Of a DNA stretch of 64,000 nucleotides, positions 1-8,424 are shown piece by piece; position 1 is the stretch's first letter; each line of letters begins with the position of its first letter. The position numbers were made by a program, and so were the translations under genes. Under the pieces are notes generated by a model, which saw nothing but the letters and a program-made list of their open reading frames with translations, ran no database searches and was not told the origin of the DNA. The stretch is from Candidatus Gastranaerophilales bacterium (GTDB lineage Bacteria; Cyanobacteriota; Vampirovibrionia; Gastranaerophilales; Gastranaerophilaceae), in assembly GCA_944326475.1 (NCBI GenBank), contig CALVEC010000008.1, forward strand, positions 22,160-86,159, written 5' to 3'.

Positions 1-180
1 GGTCTTTAAGAGCGCAGAGCATTTCACAGGAGAGTCGTTTAACAAAACTCTGCCTGCTTTAACCTGTTTTTGAATTGCACTGCGGGAAAGTTCCGGATAC
101 AAACCGCACAAAAAAACATCCAGCCTGGAGCCGGCGTCATCTGCGTCTATATTTATTTTTTCAATTTTGTTGTTTGTCAT
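1..180 (-). CDS. rluD: RluD-type 23S rRNA pseudouridine synthase, N-terminal fragment
   Basis: The start of a gene whose remainder lies beyond base 1; 60 residues are visible. They form an S4-like RNA-binding domain: the stretch AGSRLDVFLCGLYPELSRS followed by QVKAGRVLLND is typical of RluC/RluD family enzymes, which isomerise uridines in 23S rRNA. The catalytic Asp lies outside the window. The ATG at 178-180 sits inside the 3' end of lspA (20 bp overlap), an lspA-rluD order common in bacteria and a sign of translational coupling. RluD versus RluC cannot be settled from the N-terminus alone. Confidence 0.82.
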   Translation of the reverse strand, partial: MTNNKIEKINIDADDAGSRLDVFLCGLYPELSRSAIQKQVKAGRVLLNDSPVKCSALLKT

Positions 181-631
181 TATTAAAAATTATATTACAA
201 ATAATGAGAAAAGCGGCAGTGTTAATAAAAACGTCGGAAATGTTAAAAATAGGAAAATCGACAAAAGTCAGTCTTATGTAATCCGTCACAAAACCGTCTG
301 CAATCCTTTCCGCTAAATTGCCGATAATTCCGGCGCAAAAAAGCGAAAGAAGAATCAATGACGAAGGTTTTAGACTGTTCAAATGTTTTATTACATAGAA
401 AACAACCATAGCGAGAATAAAGACGGAAAGCACAATCAAGATATCCGTATGCGTCTGAAAAAGGCTGAATGCAGCTCCCGTATTTTTCACAAAATCTATA
501 TCAAAAAAGAAAAAGTTCAGTTTGTTGCAATACATCTGCAAAAAGTTTCGCAAAAAGAAGGAAAACAAAACCAGCGCAAGCGTAACACTCACATACACCA
601 AAAAATTTTGCAGTTTTTTAGATAGTTTCAT
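161..631 (-). CDS. lspA: Lipoprotein signal peptidase (signal peptidase II)
   Basis: Inner-membrane aspartyl protease that cleaves the signal peptide of diacylated prolipoproteins. The 156 residues match the usual family length (about 150-170). Four hydrophobic segments can be traced. The family blocks are present: NTGAAFSLF (residues 50-58), GNLAERI (104-110), DYI containing D117, and FNISDVF containing D133; D117 and D133 are the expected catalytic pair. The gene overlaps the upstream NTF2-like gene by 14 bp and the downstream rluD by 20 bp, so the three form a tight operon. There is no strong Shine-Dalgarno, consistent with translational coupling to the upstream gene. Confidence 0.93.
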   Translation of the reverse strand: MKLSKKLQNFLVYVSVTLALVLFSFFLRNFLQMYCNKLNFFFFDIDFVKNTGAAFSLFQTHTDILIVLSVFILAMVVFYVIKHLNSLKPSSLILLSLFCAGIIGNLAERIADGFVTDYIRLTFVDFPIFNISDVFINTAAFLIICNIIFNNDKQQN

Positions 632-1529
632 TCTTTTTTACATCGCTTTCGGGTTGAGTTACTTGTTTCAAAATATTAACTCGCTTAGACAGTATTGCAA
701 TACCTTTAATTTTAATATTCACATCGTTTTCGTTAACAGATGCCTCTGCAATTCCTATAGAAGCAAATGCATTTTCATTCTTATCTTCCTTATTTGCTCT
801 GAGTATGCGCTCCTGAACAGTATCTGCTTTTATAGTTCTGAATGCATCTTCCGGTTTGCCCATCGGGAATTTTATCATTTCATTGTTTATAGACACCATT
901 GCAACGTACTCTTTCGGAACATCGACCCTTGCGCTTGCCGTGTATTCAGAGCCGGCATAAGCTTTTCCGGGTGCATCTATAGACATTTTTATATCTTTTG
1001 CAATGCCGTATTTTAGTGATGATTGTTCATGAATTGTGGAATCTGAGTATATTTTCCATTCACCGGCAACTTTTTTCAGATGATAAACAAGTATAGCCTC
1101 TGCGTCAATATAGCCGTATCCAGGCAAATAATCAACAGACATGGTTGTATCGCCTTTTACCGTCTCAAGGGTAACTACCTTTGCAAAATCAACTCCGGCA
1201 TCTAAAAACAGAATTTTTTGTTTGTATTTAACGTTTGGATATGCAATCCACGCCTCTTTTAAATTCTGCGTCAGTTTTTTCTTGTCAACACCGTCAAAAT
1301 TCACATAATCATCAGAATACATGTTCATTATTTTATCGAGCTGGTGACGGGTCGTATACTTATTCATATTGCGAAAAAGCGCTCTTATGTCATTGTGTTT
1401 TGATTCAAGAGACATGTCGGTAAAACCGATATTTTTTAAATTTATATCCTTACTTTCCTGTGCAAAACCGACTGCACCAAAGCAAACAAGCGACATAATA
1501 ACCAATATTGCCGATAATAAATTCCTCAT
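618..1529 (-). CDS. Secreted NTF2-like (SnoaL/DUF4440-type) domain protein
   Basis: A protein of about 303 residues with a clear Sec signal peptide (RNLLSAILVIMSLVCFGAV, then GFA before the mature part). An NTF2-like cone-fold domain follows at about residues 45-160: an opening helix with ALFRNMNKYTTRHQLDKIM, then YVNFDG, and alternating strands ending in GEWKIYSDSTIHEQ. The C-terminal half looks like a beta-sandwich or bacterial Ig-like module. The ATG at 1529 is preferred over an ATG eight codons upstream because AAAGGA precedes it at good spacing and the signal peptide then starts cleanly. It heads the lspA-rluD operon. Ligand and role are unknown; a periplasmic location is inferred. Confidence 0.72.
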   Translation of the reverse strand: MRNLLSAILVIMSLVCFGAVGFAQESKDINLKNIGFTDMSLESKHNDIRALFRNMNKYTTRHQLDKIMNMYSDDYVNFDGVDKKKLTQNLKEAWIAYPNVKYKQKILFLDAGVDFAKVVTLETVKGDTTMSVDYLPGYGYIDAEAILVYHLKKVAGEWKIYSDSTIHEQSSLKYGIAKDIKMSIDAPGKAYAGSEYTASARVDVPKEYVAMVSINNEMIKFPMGKPEDAFRTIKADTVQERILRANKEDKNENAFASIGIAEASVNENDVNIKIKGIAILSKRVNILKQVTQPESDVKKNETI

Positions 1530-1594
1530 CCGTTTTTCCTTTGTTTTGGACATTTTCTCTAATACAATACATTATAGCAAAAATTTATTTTTTT

Positions 1595-1660
1595 TTGTTA
1601 AAATTTTCATAAAAGAGTTATAATTAATGACTTAAAATCGGAGACCATTTTTTTAGTCTC
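1595..1660 (+). promoter_or_regulatory. coaX promoter and leader hairpin
   Basis: TTGTTA (1595-1600), an 18-bp spacer and a perfect TATAAT (1619-1624) stand upstream of coaX. The roughly 45-nt leader contains a short hairpin (GAGAC 1641-1645 with GTCTC 1656-1660) just before the CGGAGG ribosome-binding site. Confidence 0.6.
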
Positions 1661-1676
1661 ACAAACGGAGGTTTTT

Positions 1677-2471
1677 ATGCTACTAACAATTGATATTGGC
1701 AACACATCCACAACTATCGGCATTTTTGACGGTTCAACCCTGAAAGACACCTGGTCAATCGCGTCCGAGCACCATCGTTCAGACGATGAAATAGGAATCC
1801 TGCTTATGAACCTGCTGCAGCTTCATTCATACACTGGAAAAGTCGATTCCGCAGTTATTTGCAGCGTTGTTGTACCATTGACGGAACGATACAGGAATGC
1901 ACTCAAAAGGTATTTAAAAATCACCCCGTTTGTAGTCTCTAACAAAAATATAAAACTACTTGAATTTAATGTAGATTTTCCCGAAGAAGTCGGTGCAGAC
2001 AGAATTGTAAACGCTTTTGCCGCATATTCCATTTACAAAACCAACTGTATTGTTGTCGACTTTGGTACGGCAACCTCGTTTGATATAGTGACAGAAGACG
2101 GCAAATTTCAGGGCGGCGTAATCGCTGCAGGGATGAAGCTCCAGGCGGAAAGCCTTAAAACACACACTTCAAAATTGCCTTTGATTAAAATTGAAGCTCC
2201 GCCTGAGAAAGCCATCGGTAAAAACAGTATAGACGCAATGCTTTCAGGTACTGTACGCGGGCACGCCTGCATGGTCGACGGAATGCTGGAGGCTTGCGAA
2301 AAAGAACTCGGTGTTCCGGTAAAAGTCATTGCAACCGGCGGATATTCCGATATTGTAGCGCAGTTTATGAAAAGAAAATTCGATTCAATAAATCCGTGGA
2401 TAACTCTGGAAGGTCTGAGATTGATTCACGAAACCCATGCAGCAAAAACCGCCGCCGATTGCTTGTGCTGA
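1677..2471 (+). CDS. coaX: Type III pantothenate kinase
   Basis: Catalyses the first step of coenzyme A synthesis, ATP-dependent phosphorylation of pantothenate, in the cytoplasm. The 264 residues fit the family (about 250-270). ASKHA-fold signatures are visible: DIGNTSTTIGIFDG at residues 5-18 (phosphate 1), GADRIVNAFAAY near 100 and VVDFGTATSFDIV near 125 (phosphate 2). ATATGGYSD-type adenosine-loop sequence lies near 220. CGGAGG at ideal spacing supports the ATG. The gene is monocistronic and divergent from the lspA operon. Type III enzymes are not inhibited by CoA. A CoA-transferase and a CoA-disulfide reductase sit about 22 kb away in the same window. Confidence 0.95.
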   Translation: MLLTIDIGNTSTTIGIFDGSTLKDTWSIASEHHRSDDEIGILLMNLLQLHSYTGKVDSAVICSVVVPLTERYRNALKRYLKITPFVVSNKNIKLLEFNVDFPEEVGADRIVNAFAAYSIYKTNCIVVDFGTATSFDIVTEDGKFQGGVIAAGMKLQAESLKTHTSKLPLIKIEAPPEKAIGKNSIDAMLSGTVRGHACMVDGMLEACEKELGVPVKVIATGGYSDIVAQFMKRKFDSINPWITLEGLRLIHETHAAKTAADCLC

Positions 2472-2509
2472 GAGTAAGGGCAAGAGGGTACAGCGGCTCA
2501 ATTTTCTCG

Positions 2510-2532
2510 CTCCCCAAGCCGGGGAGGAGTTC
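2510..2532. repeat. Fragment of palindromic interspersed repeat
   Basis: CTCCCC-AAGC-CGGGGAG plus AGTTCT, matching the edge of the 155-bp repeat seen at 12444 and 63606. It lies in the 93-bp convergent gap between coaX and serA. It can form a hairpin but lacks a T-run, so it is a weak terminator candidate at best. Confidence 0.5.
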
Positions 2533-2564
2533 TACATGCCTGTTATATACTGCAAAAACTCTGC

Positions 2565-4157
2565 TCAAGCGCTCAATCTTATATATTTAGCTTCACCAAT
2601 ACCGTCAATCGCGTTGATTGCAGATATAGCTGCGTTATCTACGTCAGCGCCGGTATTTATTATCATAATTGAAACATTATCGTTGTTTGAAGATTTTTGA
2701 GCAACGTTCATCCTGTTAATGTTTATACCGCTGTTACCCAGAACCGTTGCTACTTTTGCAACCATAGAGGGCTTGTTTTCATGCGGCACGAGCAGCATGT
2801 GTTTTTCAGGCTCAATGCTTGTGTCATAGTCATTAATCTTAACTATTCTCGGCATGCCTGCCGCAATCAAAGCGCCCGAAACAACAGCCTCGTCTTTATC
2901 TGTCGTAAGTTTAACGGTAATTGAGCCGATGTAGTCGCAGCTTTTCTGTGATTTTGTTGTGGTAACATCAAGCCCCTTACCCTTGGCAATAATCGGAGCG
3001 TTAACGTAGTTTACGTCAACCATAAATGATGAGAACACCCCTTTAAGTATTGCCGTTTCAAGCGGTGAAACATCCAAATCAGCGAGATTGCCGTTCACTG
3101 TTATAGCAATTGATTTCAAAGTACCCGGTGCAATTTGCATAGCAAGCTCGCCTATGTTCTCGGCAAGCTGCATGTAATCCTTCACAGGCTCAAGCTTTTG
3201 CGGCTTCAAAGAAGGAATATTGACAGCAGCTCTTGCAGACCCGCCCGAGAGGACTTCTTTTATCTGCTGTGCAACATCGATTGCAACATTAAGCTGCGCT
3301 TCTTCCGTGCTGGCACCGAGATGCGGCGTTAAAAGAATATCGCCTGTTGTTTTCACAAGCGGATTTTCAGAAATATCAGGCTCGCCTTCAAAAACGTCAA
3401 CCGCAGCCTGCGCGACCTGTCCTGATTCAAGCGCCTCTTTAAGCGCCGCTTCTTCAATAATTCCGCCTCTTGCGCAGTTTATAAGCCTTACGCCCTTTTT
3501 CATACGGTTAATCGTATTTCTGTTGATAAGATAAGCAGTTTCTTTGGTTTTTGGCGTATGAACCGTTATATAATCAGGTATTGACCAAAATTCATCCAAA
3601 GTCGGAATATATTTTGCGCCGTGCTTTTCAACAACCTCTTTTGAGGTGTACGGGTCAAAAACATAAACCTCCATGCCGAGCGCCTGCGCAACTTTTGCAA
3701 CATGCGAACCGATTTTACCAAAACCTATAATACCGAGAGATTTATGGAAAACTTCATGTCCGGTGAATTTTGAACGCTCCCAAAGCCCCTGTTTTGTAGA
3801 CGCTGCAGCCTTTGCAATATTTCTGCTCATTGCAAGCATTAAAGCAATCGTATGCTCTGCAGCTGCCATAGTATTGCCGTCCGGAGAATTTACAACAATA
3901 ATACCCTTTTGGGTTGCGGCTTCAACGTCTATATTGTCCACGCCGACACCTGCTCTGCCGATTATTTTAAGGTTCTTTGCAGCTTCAAGCACTTTTTTTG
4001 TAACTTTTGTCTGGCTTCTGACCATTAGCGCGTCGTATTCGCCGATAACAGAGCAAAGCTCGTCCTCCGGCATTGTCGGCAGCAAATCCGCCTGCGCTAC
4101 TTCTTCTACAATTTTTTTTGCTGTTTCATTAATTTTGTCCGTAATTAAAACTTTCAT
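2565..4157 (-). CDS. serA: D-3-phosphoglycerate dehydrogenase
   Basis: First committed enzyme of serine synthesis, oxidising 3-phosphoglycerate with NAD+. The 530 residues match the long SerA form. An N-terminal substrate-binding domain carries GRAGVGVDNIDV, followed by the Rossmann motif GFGKIGSHVA (about 145-155), the catalytic segments NCARGGII and PHLGASTEEAQ, an intervening (ASB) domain, and a C-terminal ACT domain from about 455 (HENKPSMVAKVATVLG), which implies serine feedback control. It lies 37 nt downstream of glyS on the same strand. Together with glyA at 29.9 kb it covers parts of the serine-glycine branch. Confidence 0.96.
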   Translation of the reverse strand: MKVLITDKINETAKKIVEEVAQADLLPTMPEDELCSVIGEYDALMVRSQTKVTKKVLEAAKNLKIIGRAGVGVDNIDVEAATQKGIIVVNSPDGNTMAAAEHTIALMLAMSRNIAKAAASTKQGLWERSKFTGHEVFHKSLGIIGFGKIGSHVAKVAQALGMEVYVFDPYTSKEVVEKHGAKYIPTLDEFWSIPDYITVHTPKTKETAYLINRNTINRMKKGVRLINCARGGIIEEAALKEALESGQVAQAAVDVFEGEPDISENPLVKTTGDILLTPHLGASTEEAQLNVAIDVAQQIKEVLSGGSARAAVNIPSLKPQKLEPVKDYMQLAENIGELAMQIAPGTLKSIAITVNGNLADLDVSPLETAILKGVFSSFMVDVNYVNAPIIAKGKGLDVTTTKSQKSCDYIGSITVKLTTDKDEAVVSGALIAAGMPRIVKINDYDTSIEPEKHMLLVPHENKPSMVAKVATVLGNSGININRMNVAQKSSNNDNVSIMIINTGADVDNAAISAINAIDGIGEAKYIRLSA

Positions 4158-4194
4158 TTTTAACCCCTATCGTTTTTGTATCCTGCATTTATAA

Positions 4195-6219
4195 TCAGCC
4201 GGCAATTTTACTGAAATCAGCAATTTTGTCGAACTTAAGTTTTAAAGAATTTATTAAAGCCATGCGGTTTTCTTTGATTTTTTCGTCTTTATCCATAACG
4301 AGCACATTGTCGAAAAAGCTGTTAACAGAAGGCACAGCGGATTTTAATTCAGCGTAGAGTGTTTTGTAATCTTCTGATTTTACAGCCTGTATGCCCTCGT
4401 AAAGCTTTTCTTCATATTCGTTTGTAAATAAAGATTTTTCAGCCTCAGATTTCACATTTTTGTCTTTAATCAGTCTTATAATACGGTTTGCGGCCTCGTT
4501 TAATGCTGCAAAATCCTGTTCTTTGACTATTTCAGAGACAAAATCCAATCTCAGGGTAAAGTCTCTCAAATCAGCAAGCGGCGATTTGTTTGCGATACAA
4601 GCTTCGACAACATCGTGCGGATACTGCTCGGAGCACAAAATATTCAATCTTTGTTCAAAGAAGTTTTTTACATCTTCTGTGGTTTTATCAGCACCGGAGG
4701 TATTTGAAGGCAGCAGTAAAACCGATTTTTTTATAAGTTCTTCAAGATTTATACTCAAACCTTTTTGAATAACAGTTTTTATAATACCGAGAGTGGCACG
4801 TCTCACACCGAGCGGGTCTGCAGAGCCTGTCGGCTTTTTACCCTCTGCAAAAACAGCGCAGATTGTATCAATTTTGTCTGCTATGCCTACAACCTGCCCC
4901 TCAATTGATTCTGCAAGCTCAGAGTCTGCGCCGAGAGGGAAGTAATGTTCTTTTATACCTTGCACAACCTCCGGTTTTTCACCGGCGTTCAATGCATAGT
5001 CTGCGCCTATAAACCCTTGCAGTTCCGTAAACTCGAAAACAAGACTCGTCACAAGGTCGGCTTTGCAAAGCAGCGCCGTACGCTCGATAGTTTCTCTGCT
5101 TTTTGTTTTCAACTCATCACACAGGTATTTTGAAAGTTCTATAATACGCATAGTCTTGTCATAAACGCTTCCCATGCCCTTCTGGAATGTAATACCCTTG
5201 AGCTTTTCAACGTTGTCCGCAAAAGGTTTTTTTGTATCTTCGTTAAAGAAGAAAATAGCGTCATCAAGTCTTGCAACAACAACCCTTTCATTACCCGCCT
5301 TTATATTTTCAAAATCATCTCCGATGTAGTTTGTCATGGTGATAAATTTGTTCAAAAGCTTGCCGTCCTTATACATAGGAAAATAACGCTGATGAACAGC
5401 CATGACCGTAACCGTAACTTTTTCGGGTATTGCAAGATACTTTTCATCAAACCCGCAGATAACCGGAACAGGCCACTCGCAAAGGTTCGTAACTTCCTCG
5501 ACAAGGTCATCGTCAAGATACACTTCCGCGTTTATTTCAGCAGCTTTTTTCTTTGCCGATTCAACCACATGTTTTTTACGCTCCTCCTGATTTGCCATGA
5601 CATTTGCTTCATAGAGCGCTTTTTCATAGCAGTCAGGATTTTTTATTTCAACTTTGGAGGATTTAAAACGGTGTCCCCTTGAAAATCTTCCCGACTCAAC
5701 TTCTGCAATTTTAATTTTGACTTCCTCGTCGTCAAGCAGAGAAACAACCCATCTTATCGGGCGCTGGAATTTTACGTCAAGGGCTGCCCAGCGCATAAAA
5801 TAAGGTCCCTGCAGTTTTAAAACTGTACTTTCCGCATTTTCTTTCAAAACTTCCGCAATATCTTTTCCCTTAACGCTGATTTTTGCCCAAACGTAATTGT
5901 CCTGTACAAACAAATCTTTTTCACTAACGCCGTTTTTCTTCGCAAACCCCATGCCTGCGGGAGAAAGCGAGCCGTCTTCTTTATACGCAATATTAGAAAC
6001 AGGTCCCTTAACAAGTTTTTCAGTGTCAGGCTGTTTTTGGGCAAGACCGTCTATGATAAGAGCAAGACGTCTCGGGGTTGAATACGTTTTTATGCCGGAA
6101 TATCCGATTTTGTTTTCGTTCAACAATTTTTCAAAATTCGCCTTCAACTGTGCAATACCGCTTTTTATAAACTTATGCGGCAGTTCTTCCGTTCCTATTT
6201 CCAATAAATATTTACTCAT
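4195..6219 (-). CDS. glyS: Glycyl-tRNA synthetase beta subunit
   Basis: Beta subunit of the heterotetrameric class II glycyl-tRNA synthetase, which recognises tRNA-Gly. The 674 residues are near the family length (about 690). The N-terminus has the signature LLEIGTEELPHKF. Further on are RRLALIIDGLA, QRPIRWVVSLLDD and GIADKIDTICAVFA (HD-like region), and an alpha-helical DALR anticodon-binding region closes the C-terminus. No alpha subunit (glyQ) is in the window, so it must be encoded elsewhere. AAGGGA precedes the ATG. It is probably cotranscribed with serA. Confidence 0.95.
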   Translation of the reverse strand: MSKYLLEIGTEELPHKFIKSGIAQLKANFEKLLNENKIGYSGIKTYSTPRRLALIIDGLAQKQPDTEKLVKGPVSNIAYKEDGSLSPAGMGFAKKNGVSEKDLFVQDNYVWAKISVKGKDIAEVLKENAESTVLKLQGPYFMRWAALDVKFQRPIRWVVSLLDDEEVKIKIAEVESGRFSRGHRFKSSKVEIKNPDCYEKALYEANVMANQEERKKHVVESAKKKAAEINAEVYLDDDLVEEVTNLCEWPVPVICGFDEKYLAIPEKVTVTVMAVHQRYFPMYKDGKLLNKFITMTNYIGDDFENIKAGNERVVVARLDDAIFFFNEDTKKPFADNVEKLKGITFQKGMGSVYDKTMRIIELSKYLCDELKTKSRETIERTALLCKADLVTSLVFEFTELQGFIGADYALNAGEKPEVVQGIKEHYFPLGADSELAESIEGQVVGIADKIDTICAVFAEGKKPTGSADPLGVRRATLGIIKTVIQKGLSINLEELIKKSVLLLPSNTSGADKTTEDVKNFFEQRLNILCSEQYPHDVVEACIANKSPLADLRDFTLRLDFVSEIVKEQDFAALNEAANRIIRLIKDKNVKSEAEKSLFTNEYEEKLYEGIQAVKSEDYKTLYAELKSAVPSVNSFFDNVLVMDKDEKIKENRMALINSLKLKFDKIADFSKIAG

Positions 6220-6331
6220 ACTGTTTCCCTTGCAAAGATTTTTTATACATTATACGGATTAATTATAATATAAACATATTTTTCATGACTTTTTTTTAAT
6301 GTTATAATGAAAATTATTAGAGGATTTAAGA

Positions 6332-6643
6332 ATGAAGAAACGCTGGTATGACAGAGATGCAACCGTAAGTCTTGCTGTCAGTCTTATACAAAATACATCA
6401 CCGCAGACACAGGCAAGTTGTGCTGATTTAATTATTTCAAAAGCACAGGACATGGGCGTCAGTCTCGAGCATGGAGTCATAGACGCTTTCGGGTATGTCA
6501 TGCTCCGCTGGTACGACGCAAACGAAAAACTGTCAACAGCCTTTGAATACCTCAAAAAATCAGACGACGCTTTAAGAAAAGACATCGCCTTACAAATTAT
6601 TGAGTTTTTAGAAAAAGCAGAAACAAAAGATGAAGTATTTTAA
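6332..6643 (+). CDS. Small conserved-looking hypothetical protein
   Basis: 103 residues with no signal peptide or membrane segment; predicted mainly alpha-helical. It opens with KKRWYDRDATVSLAVSLIQN. The ATG follows GAGGATTT, and a TATAAT box lies about 25 nt upstream. Its last 14 bases overlap the start of the SpoIID-like gene, so the two are translationally coupled. I do not recognise the family. Confidence 0.75.
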   Translation: MKKRWYDRDATVSLAVSLIQNTSPQTQASCADLIISKAQDMGVSLEHGVIDAFGYVMLRWYDANEKLSTAFEYLKKSDDALRKDIALQIIEFLEKAETKDEVF

Positions 6644-7508
6644 ACAAATTTTATTAATAATTATGTTCCTGTCCGTCATGCCGCTTCGGGCAGAGGCAAT
6701 GAAGATAGGACTCTTAGACGGGGTAAAAGAGGCAGCAATTGCAACCAGCACGACAGGTATACTTGTTAATGCCGCAGACAACAACCCTTTTTACAAAATT
6801 GCCCCCATGAAAGCATATATGTTTAAAGCAAAAGGCGACGGGCTGTCTGTCTCTATAAACGGACGGTTTTACAATCTGAATGTTCCCAAAGTTATTATAA
6901 AACCGACGGAAAAAGGGTATGTAAGCGCAAAAAAACGCTGGTACAGAGGCGCTATTATTGTTGAAAACAGAGGCGGTAATATAGTTGTTATAAACGATTT
7001 ACCTCTTGAAGACTACATTCTGGGCGTTGTGCCCTCTGAAATGCCCTCAAAATGGAGCTATGAAGCGCTAAAAGCTCAGGCAATCGCTGCAAGAAGCTAC
7101 GCAATAGCAAACAGAGGCAAACGCGCTTCGCGCGGCTATGACCTTAAAGACACTCCGGAAGACCAGGCTTACGGCGGCGCCTCCAGCGAAACGTATTCGA
7201 CAAACAAGGCTGTCATTGAAACCAAAGGAATCGTTGTTACATACAATAAAAAAATTATTCCTGCATATTATTCAGCCTCCGCAGGCGGCCACACGGTTAA
7301 CTCCGGTAAGGTTTGGAACAAGGATTTGCCGTATTTGCGCTCTGTTCCGTCATTTGATGAAGGGATTTCAAAAAACGGGCATGGTATCGGCATGAGCCAG
7401 CACGGTGCGAATAATCTCGCAAAACAGGGATACAATGCTTATCAAATTTTAACTTATTTTTACAATAACGTAAAATTTGGAAGACTCGACCCGTCGTGGA
7501 CATTGTAG
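6630..7508 (+). CDS. SpoIID/LytB-domain secreted lytic transglycosylase-like protein
   Basis: 292 residues starting with a Sec signal peptide (hydrophobic ILLIIMFLSVMPL, then RAEA). The SpoIID domain spans about residues 110-285. LPLEDYILGVVPSEMP carries the glutamate that in SpoIID acts as the catalytic acid for glycan-strand cleavage, and ALKAQAIAARSYA and HGIGMSQHGANNLA are hallmark motifs. SpoIID enzymes of Bacillus act in spore engulfment, but homologues occur in non-sporulating bacteria, including Cyanobacteria, as peptidoglycan-remodelling proteins. That cell-wall role is inferred here. Coupled by overlap to the upstream 103-residue gene. Confidence 0.88.
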   Translation: MKYFKQILLIIMFLSVMPLRAEAMKIGLLDGVKEAAIATSTTGILVNAADNNPFYKIAPMKAYMFKAKGDGLSVSINGRFYNLNVPKVIIKPTEKGYVSAKKRWYRGAIIVENRGGNIVVINDLPLEDYILGVVPSEMPSKWSYEALKAQAIAARSYAIANRGKRASRGYDLKDTPEDQAYGGASSETYSTNKAVIETKGIVVTYNKKIIPAYYSASAGGHTVNSGKVWNKDLPYLRSVPSFDEGISKNGHGIGMSQHGANNLAKQGYNAYQILTYFYNNVKFGRLDPSWTL

Positions 7509-7614
7509 TTTTCACAGCCGCCAATTCCGTATACAGCAAGGGTTTTGTCTGCACGTATACTGGTACTATCCTTTTAGAACTTTGTTCTTGAGAAAAAAAT
7601 TTTTATAAAAATGC

Positions 7615-7642
7615 TTGCTAAAATGCGAAAAACAGATATAAT
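7615..7642 (+). promoter_or_regulatory. Promoter of the HU gene
   Basis: TTGCTA (7615-7620), 16-bp spacer, TATAAT (7637-7642). A near-perfect Shine-Dalgarno (AAAGGAGG) follows just before the HU start, consistent with high expression. Confidence 0.7.
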
Positions 7643-7669
7643 AACTATTGTAATATAAAGGAGGTTCTT

Positions 7670-7942
7670 ATGAACAAAGAAGAATTAGTAAAAGAAGTTT
7701 CAAAAAAATCAAAAGTTTCACAAAAAGCTGCTGCTGATGTAATCGCTGCAACTCTTGAAACTATTACAAAATCAGTTGCTAAAGGACAAAAAGTTACTTT
7801 AGTCGGTTTCGGTACTTTTGAACCCAGAAAAAGAGCTGCTCGTTCAGGACGTAACCCGCAAACCGGCGCAACTATCAAAATTGCTGCAAAAACAGTTCCT
7901 GCATTCTCAGCAGGTAAAAAATTCAAAGAAGCTGTTAAGTAG
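7670..7942 (+). CDS. hup: HU-family DNA-binding protein
   Basis: 90 residues, the standard HU length. HU is a histone-like homodimer that bends and compacts DNA. The HU signature is clear: an N-terminal helical dimerisation part (MNKEELVKEVSKKSKVSQKA), then VTLVGFGTFEPRKRAARSGR and the DNA-binding arm NPQTGATIKIAAKTVPAFSA. Preceded by a strong promoter and ribosome-binding site and followed within 15 nt by a rho-independent terminator, so it is a single-gene unit. Confidence 0.97.
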   Translation: MNKEELVKEVSKKSKVSQKAAADVIAATLETITKSVAKGQKVTLVGFGTFEPRKRAARSGRNPQTGATIKIAAKTVPAFSAGKKFKEAVK

Positions 7943-7956
7943 TTTTTTGAAGGATA

Positions 7957-7996
7957 CAAAAAGAGGACTCCGTTCTGCGGTGTCCTCTTTTTTGTG
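7957..7996 (+). terminator. Rho-independent terminator of the HU gene
   Basis: AAAAGAGGAC paired with GTCCTCTTTT around a 13-nt loop, ending in a T-run, 15 nt after the HU stop codon. Confidence 0.9.
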
Positions 7997-8037
7997 TTTG
8001 TTGTTTTGGAATTTTGAGGCGCAGAATTTTTCTTATT

Positions 8038-8098
8038 TTTTCCCTTTCCCCCTTGGGGAAGGAGGATTAAAATATACCCTCCTCACCCGCGGGAGCAA
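8038..8098. repeat. Degenerate C-rich repeat fragment
   Basis: A CCCTTTCCCCCTTGGGG-type stretch followed by CCCTCCTCACCCGCGGG. It resembles the GC-rich palindromic fragments found elsewhere in the window near the interspersed repeats. No gene is visible from 7943 to 8224. Confidence 0.4.
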
Positions 8099-8224
8099 AA
8101 CTATTGCAAATTGTTAAAAAATCTGTTAATATTTATTAACCAACTGGCAATTTTCGTATACAATATTTTTTTATATAAGAGTGAAGGTAATACAAAACTA
8201 TTATACTTGTGTGAAAGGTGAAAT

Positions 8225-8323
8225 ATGTTAGAAAAGATTTGTGCATTTATTGACGGTTTTATCATGGGTTTGTATGAATTAGCTCCGGTTTATGTTTGTG
8301 TAACCGAAGATTACAGATACTAA
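8225..8323 (+). CDS. Possible 32-residue leader peptide or small protein
   Basis: A short ORF, MLEKICAFIDGF then IMGLYELAP and ending YVCVTEDYRY, with GAAAGG eight bases before the ATG. No family is recognised. Its stop codon is 17 nt upstream of the 5' arm of a 13-bp stem whose 3' arm contains the Shine-Dalgarno of the next gene. This suggests a translated leader that could affect folding of that stem. It may equally be an independent microprotein; comparison with relatives would decide. Confidence 0.45.
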   Translation: MLEKICAFIDGFIMGLYELAPVYVCVTEDYRY

Positions 8324-8340
8324 AGATTTTGTTTTAAATA

Positions 8341-8423
8341 AAAATCCTATCCGTTTATTGTATTGCTCTACCGGGGGTTAGTGTAGTAAAATGGTACAGC
8401 AGAGAAAGCGGATAGGATTTTTT
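8341..8423 (+). promoter_or_regulatory. Long-range hairpin sequestering the ribosome-binding site of the CpaE-like gene
   Basis: AAAATCCTATCCG (8341-8353) pairs perfectly over 13 bp with CGGATAGGATTTT (8409-8421) across a 55-nt loop. AGGA in the 3' arm (8414-8417) is the only Shine-Dalgarno candidate for the ATG at 8425, so the stem would hide it. The T-run (8418-8423) could also make it an intrinsic terminator. Confidence 0.55.
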
Positions 8424-8424
8424 A

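Noticed and set aside
522..1016. 164-codon plus-strand ORF antisense to lspA and the NTF2-like gene
   Set aside because: It is the shadow of two well-supported minus-strand genes and has a low-complexity Phe/Tyr/Cys-rich product.
6630..7508. Evidence for sporulation from the SpoIID domain
   Set aside because: SpoIID/LytB domains are common in non-sporulating bacteria, and no other sporulation gene is in the window.
8354..8408. tRNA-like look of the hairpin loop (GGGGGTTAGTGTAG...)
   Set aside because: No acceptor stem, anticodon arm or T arm can be drawn, and the enclosing 13-bp stem is not a tRNA feature.
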